A stretch of 64,000 nt of DNA, taken from positions 5,146,001-5,210,000 of the forward strand of contig NZ_AP031573.1 in NCBI RefSeq assembly GCF_041154745.1. The letters run 5' to 3'. The position numbers and the translations under genes were made by a program. The DNA is from Flavobacterium sp. CFS9. GTDB lineage: Bacteria > Bacteroidota > Bacteroidia > Flavobacteriales > Flavobacteriaceae. Of the stretch, positions 60,552 through 64,000 are shown in pieces; the first letter of the stretch is position 1; each line of letters opens with the position of its first letter. The notes beneath the pieces are model-generated. The model saw only the letters and a program-made list of their open reading frames with translations. It was not told the DNA's origin and ran no database searches.

Positions 60552-62150
60552 ATGCAAAGAATATTCATTCTGTGTTTTTTCATTGCAGGCTTTTCTCTGA
60601 GCGCGAAAGAGACAAATCCTGTTTTAGAAGAATTAGATAAAGTACTTCTTAAGAAGGATATTTACTTAAAACAGAAATACCGCAAAATAGAAACCCTCAA
60701 AAAAAATGTTTCCAAATTCACCGTTAGCCAAAACAATGAAGAACTCTATCATACTTATATGTCTTTGTTTGAGGAATACAAATCTTTTAAATATGACTCT
60801 GCTTACTATTATCTGGAAGAAGCAAAAATTAAAGCGATCGTTCTAAAAGACCCAAAGTATCTGGCAAAAAGCCGTATTAAAGAAGGATTTGTTTTACTCT
60901 CTTCCGGGCTGTTCAAAGAAGCAATAGATACTTTAGATGTCATCAAAGAGGAAAAACTGGATCAAAAAAACAAATTCGAATATTACTCCATAAAGGCGCG
61001 TGCCTATTACGATCTTGCCGACTATAACCGTGACCAGCGTTTTAATATCCATTATGTCCGACAGGGAAATTATTTTCTAAAAAAGGCATTAGAGCTAATA
61101 GGAACGAATTCTAACGAATATTGGGCAGCTGAAAGTTTAAAACGGCTAAAACAACAAGATTGGCGTGGTGCTGAATTTGCTTTTAGTTACTGGATCAACA
61201 ATTACAATCTTCCACCGGATTACTACGGCATCGCAACTTCAAGTTTGGGTTACATTTATTCGGAAAGAGGTTATACCAAAAAAGCGATTCAGTATCTCGC
61301 ATTGGCTGCTATTGCCGATGTCAAAAATGCAACTAAAGAAACAGTTGCTCTTCGAAATTTGGCCAATGAGCTTTTTAAAATGGGGTATCTCGACAAGGCA
61401 AACGAGTATATCAATATTGCAATGGACGATGCCACGTTCTACAATGCCAGACATCGAAAAATTGAAATTTCGTCGATCCTCCCGATTATCGAAAAAGCCC
61501 AACTCAATAATGTAAAAGATAAAAATGATAAACTCGAAAAAATCATCATCCTATTGACGATACTGACGCTTATAATTGTCTTGTTTTCAATTATTATTTT
61601 CAAACAATTAAAGGAAAAAAATAAGGCACGAAAAATAATGGCTTCCTCCTATGCCCAGCTTCAGGAAATGAACGTTAGTCTGAGCGAGGCGAATGCCATT
61701 AAAGAAGAATATATTACGTATTTCATTAAAGCAACTTCGGCTTTCATTAATAAAATTGATCACATTCAAAAAAGTACGCTCCATAAGATTATCACTAAGA
61801 AAACCGATGAAGTTATTGCGAACTTAAAAAAATACAATGTAAAGGAAGAGCGTGAAAATCTTTTTCATCAATTCGATGAAATCTTCCTCAAACTGTTTCC
61901 CACTTTTGTAACCGATTTTAATAATTTATTCCCAAGCGATCATAAGTCTGTAGTCAAAAAAGGAGAACTTTTGAATACTGAGCTTCGCATTTTTGCACTA
62001 TACCGTCTGGGAATTCAGGACAGCAATCAGGTGGCAGAATTTCTGGAGCTTTCTGTAGCGACCATTTATACGTATAAAACCAGAATCAAAGGTAAATCTG
62101 ATTTTAAAGATACCTTTGAGGAAAAAATAATGGCGATTAAGACTATCTAA
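60552..62150 (+). CDS. SusR-like membrane-anchored regulator (TPR, DUF6377)
   Basis: This 532-residue protein starts with a signal peptide or first membrane segment ([17 protein letters not shown]). TPR-like helices follow to about residue 325, then a transmembrane helix ([20 protein letters not shown]) and a coiled coil. The cytoplasmic DUF6377 part has a C-terminal helix-turn-helix ([20 protein letters not shown]). The architecture equals SusR, the maltose-sensing activator of the starch utilization system. The divergent PUL is its natural target. Its stop codon lies in the first unit of an octamer array. Confidence 0.88.
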   Translation: MQRIFILCFFIAGFSLSAKETNPVLEELDKVLLKKDIYLKQKYRKIETLKKNVSKFTVSQNNEELYHTYMSLFEEYKSFKYDSAYYYLEEAKIKAIVLKDPKYLAKSRIKEGFVLLSSGLFKEAIDTLDVIKEEKLDQKNKFEYYSIKARAYYDLADYNRDQRFNIHYVRQGNYFLKKALELIGTNSNEYWAAESLKRLKQQDWRGAEFAFSYWINNYNLPPDYYGIATSSLGYIYSERGYTKKAIQYLALAAIADVKNATKETVALRNLANELFKMGYLDKANEYINIAMDDATFYNARHRKIEISSILPIIEKAQLNNVKDKNDKLEKIIILLTILTLIIVLFSIIIFKQLKEKNKARKIMASSYAQLQEMNVSLSEANAIKEEYITYFIKATSAFINKIDHIQKSTLHKIITKKTDEVIANLKKYNVKEERENLFHQFDEIFLKLFPTFVTDFNNLFPSDHKSVVKKGELLNTELRIFALYRLGIQDSNQVAEFLELSVATIYTYKTRIKGKSDFKDTFEEKIMAIKTI

Positions 62151-62186
62151 GGTACTAAGGTACTGAGGGGCTAAGGTTCTGAGGCT
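62147..62186. repeat. Octamer word array across the susR-like gene end
   Basis: There are five units of exactly 8 bp: CTAAGGTA twice, CTGAGGGG, CTAAGGTT, CTGAGGCT. The first contains the stop codon of the regulator gene. The words are the same family as 11117-11148. Confidence 0.68.
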
Positions 62187-62214
62187 TTTCGAAAATGACA
62201 AATAGCTTTTTTTT

Positions 62215-62262
62215 GCTACGAATTCACGAATTATTTGAAATACAAATTCGGGAATTCGTGGC
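62215..62262. terminator. Long hairpin between convergent genes
   Basis: Arms of about 18 bp (from GCTACGAATTC at 62215 and ending GAATTCGTGGC at 62262) pair with two mismatches around a short loop. It lies between the regulator gene and the convergent hydroxylase gene. It probably stops transcription from both sides. Confidence 0.65.
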
Positions 62263-62272
62263 GATTATTTTT

Positions 62273-63496
62273 CTATTCGGAAGTTTCTAATTGCAATACA
62301 ACTTCCTGATAATGTCTACTAAGTGAGAATAATTGCTCAGCAAAAATCATAATGGCAAGCGGGATGAAGAAAAATGACAGCAAATTTTCTTCGTATAAAA
62401 AATAAGTGCTTACCATAAATATTCTCAGGTATTCCAAATAATACATCCATCTTCTTTGTTCCAATAATGCTCCGCAATTCACTAAGGTTACCAGAATAAT
62501 GGACAATACAAAAATTTTGTCTGAAACATTTAATCCTTCAAAACAATACGTGAAAACCGTTAAAAGCAGCGTCGAAGCCCCAAGCTGGATATAGAGGTAA
62601 TTCTTAAATCGAAGCCTTTGATGCGGATTAGCTTTGTCCTGTAGAAAGCGTTTCTCTAAGGTTGGCCGAATATCCTGATCCATATGAGCGGGACTGCCAA
62701 ATACCGCTTTCCATTTTGCTTTAAATCCTGCTGAGCGCTTCCATAGTTCGTAAATCTCAAAATAGTAATGAAAATGCTGCCACAAGAAACTATAGCTCTT
62801 GAGCGGATGCGTTAAACCGTATTTGGGTTTTTCTTCCTCTTCCTGAAAAGTTCCAAAAAGACGATCCCAAAAGGTAAACATATCGCCGTAATTTTTATCG
62901 AGATATTTCTCATCAGATGCGTGATGCACACCATGTACAGAAGGCGTAACAAAAACATATTCCAGCCATTTTATTCGGCCTACAAGCTGTGTATGCGTAA
63001 AAAAAGAATAGGCTCCGTGCACAATCAGCATTGTGATAACCATAGAGGGGTGAAAACCAATAAGTGGCAATACGCACCAAAATCCTGTTCTAATCACCGC
63101 CTGGAAAGTGGTAATTCTGGCGGCCGCGGTAAAATTAAACTCTTCGCTATGGTGATGGACGATGTGTGCTGCCCAGAAAAAATTGACTTCATGCCCCAAT
63201 CGGTGGTACCAATACCAAACAAAATCGGTAGCTAGAATCAAGGCAATCCACACAAAAATAGTATTCGAAATGTCAAAAAATCGATAATTATCATAAATCA
63301 AATAATACAACTGGTAAAAACTGGCGGCCACAAACAAATTGATCAAACGCTCTGCAATACCAATACTAATATTTGAAACTGAACTTTCGTAATTAAAAAT
63401 TTCCGGTCTCTTTCGCCGTTGTGCAAGCTTGTATTCTAAAAAGAGAAAGAGAAAAAAAGCAGGCATAGCGAAAGCTAGAAAATTAATATGTTCCAT
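62273..63496 (-). CDS. Sterol desaturase / fatty acid hydroxylase family protein
   Basis: This 407-residue integral membrane protein has the di-iron histidine clusters of the family: HRLGHE, HIVHHHSEE and VHGVHHASD, with hydrophobic helices before and after. Such enzymes hydroxylate or desaturate lipids, for example hopanoid, carotenoid or ether-lipid substrates. The extra C-terminal ~150 residues (after about 250) contain several more hydrophobic segments. The substrate cannot be read from the sequence. Confidence 0.88.
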   Translation of the reverse strand: MEHINFLAFAMPAFFLFLFLEYKLAQRRKRPEIFNYESSVSNISIGIAERLINLFVAASFYQLYYLIYDNYRFFDISNTIFVWIALILATDFVWYWYHRLGHEVNFFWAAHIVHHHSEEFNFTAAARITTFQAVIRTGFWCVLPLIGFHPSMVITMLIVHGAYSFFTHTQLVGRIKWLEYVFVTPSVHGVHHASDEKYLDKNYGDMFTFWDRLFGTFQEEEEKPKYGLTHPLKSYSFLWQHFHYYFEIYELWKRSAGFKAKWKAVFGSPAHMDQDIRPTLEKRFLQDKANPHQRLRFKNYLYIQLGASTLLLTVFTYCFEGLNVSDKIFVLSIILVTLVNCGALLEQRRWMYYLEYLRIFMVSTYFLYEENLLSFFFIPLAIMIFAEQLFSLSRHYQEVVLQLETSE

Positions 63497-63571
63497 TTTA
63501 AAAAATACGTATTTAATTCATAAAAAAACACAAAGCAGTAGTACTTCTATATCCATATAAAAACAAAGACA

Positions 63572-63628
63572 TTTTCATCAATCAACGAGTTCTTTTCGAC
63601 TGAAAATCTTCTTATTAATTGATGAAAA
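63572..63628 (-). terminator. Hairpin downstream of gdhA
   Basis: TTTTCATCAAT (63572-63582) and ATTGATGAAAA (63618-63628) form a perfect 11-bp stem around a 35-nt loop, 30 bp after the dehydrogenase stop codon. The loop is large, so it may act as a weak terminator or an mRNA 3'-end stabiliser. Confidence 0.5.
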
Positions 63629-63657
63629 CAATCTTTTATTATTTATAAATCTAATTT

Positions 63658-64000
63658 TTAATTCTGCTTAAATTTCGGCGTATCCAATGCCACTTCTTTT
63701 ACAGATTGAGTGTCGGCTACTTTTTGCAATGCAATAATGTAAGCTGCAATACGTGGTGTAACATTATGTTTGGCTGCAATTCTGAAAACAGTTTCAAATC
63801 CTTTTTCTAAAATGTCCTCTAAGCGTGTATTAATCTGATGAATTCTCCAGGATTCTAAAAGCGAATTCTGAAGCCATTCAAAATACGAAACTGTCACTCC
63901 ACCCGCATTGGCCAGAATGTCCGGTACCACTAAAACATTGTTATCGTGTAATATTTTATCCGCATCGGAAGAAACCGGTCCGTTGGCACCTTCCACAATA
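63658..64000 (-). CDS. gdhA: Glutamate dehydrogenase family protein, 5' part beyond the window
   Basis: Only the C-terminal 114 codons are inside the window; the frame continues past base 64000. The visible start of the segment, [16 protein letters not shown], is the NAD(P)-domain motif of Glu/Leu/Phe/Val dehydrogenases. [20 protein letters not shown] is the other conserved stretch, characteristic of glutamate dehydrogenases. It deaminates glutamate to 2-oxoglutarate or the reverse. A leucine dehydrogenase is less likely because of SYFEWLQN. Confidence 0.9.
   Translation of the reverse strand, partial: IVEGANGPVSSDADKILHDNNVLVVPDILANAGGVTVSYFEWLQNSLLESWRIHQINTRLEDILEKGFETVFRIAAKHNVTPRIAAYIIALQKVADTQSVKEVALDTPKFKQN

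Noticed and set aside
1..64000. Prophage, conjugative element or IS transposase genes
   Set aside because: No integrase, transposase, terminase, relaxase or tra-type protein was recognised; the only mobile-looking DNA is the palindromic element family.

Overview
The window looks like chromosomal DNA of a Flavobacterium-type Bacteroidota. It is AT-rich and carries paired susC/susD genes, lipoproteins with short Cys-terminated signal peptides, and many start sites preceded by the Bacteroidota -7 element TAnnTTTG instead of a sigma-70 box. Intergenic DNA is full of short palindromes and 7-8 bp word arrays. I saw no tRNA, rRNA, CRISPR array or phage genes.

Layout. (1) 1-9365, all minus: a hexuronate/pectin catabolic block, exuT-kduI-kduD-uxaC-kdgK-kdgA-uxaB-uxaA, with two copies of a LacI-type operator (before exuT and before kduI). 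A secreted esterase diverges at 9808. (2) 10735-15845: a candidate minus-strand small RNA and a mixed set of small genes (2H phosphoesterase, AraC regulator, SDR, PepSY-like, DUF4386). (3) 15997-23782: a LytTR two-component pair divergent from a TolC/RND/adaptor efflux operon, with a perfect 29-bp inverted repeat between them. (4) 24012-26142: an AT-richer two-gene unit (DUF6161-like membrane protein plus PD-(D/E)XK-like protein) with its own promoter and terminator. (5) 26203-28066: a truncated ORF abutting a tandem array of three near-identical GIY-YIG nuclease genes, each flanked by a ~100-130 bp palindromic element; this is the most unusual structure here. (6) 28252-32205: ArsR/SRPBCC, AraC, DoxX, cupin and MarR-GNAT genes. 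(7) 32206-33102: a gene-free stretch with mini-hairpins and a Flavo-1-like RNA. (8) 33103-39876: a TetR-controlled tripartite RND operon with five copies of a candidate operator and an overlooked 37-residue membrane ORF between pump and outer-membrane channel. (9) 40333-49793: stress and housekeeping genes including an MCE (mlaEFD-type) lipid transport operon. (10) 50158-62150: an alpha-glucan-type polysaccharide utilization locus (DUF5004, SusE/F-like, SusC, SusD, GH71/99-like, GH97) with a divergent SusR-type regulator. (11) 62273-64000: a fatty acid hydroxylase family gene and the 3' part of glutamate dehydrogenase.

How the genes work together. Block 1 converts galacturonate, glucuronate and unsaturated oligogalacturonate products to KDG, then KDPG, then pyruvate plus glyceraldehyde-3-phosphate; ExuT imports the sugar acids and the esterase may deacetylate substrate. 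Blocks 3 and 8 are separate efflux systems, each next to its own regulator. The PUL captures a glucan through SusCD and surface lipoproteins, hydrolyses it with the two glycoside hydrolases, and is probably switched on by the SusR-like membrane sensor. All functional statements are homology judgements made by eye; no database search was run.
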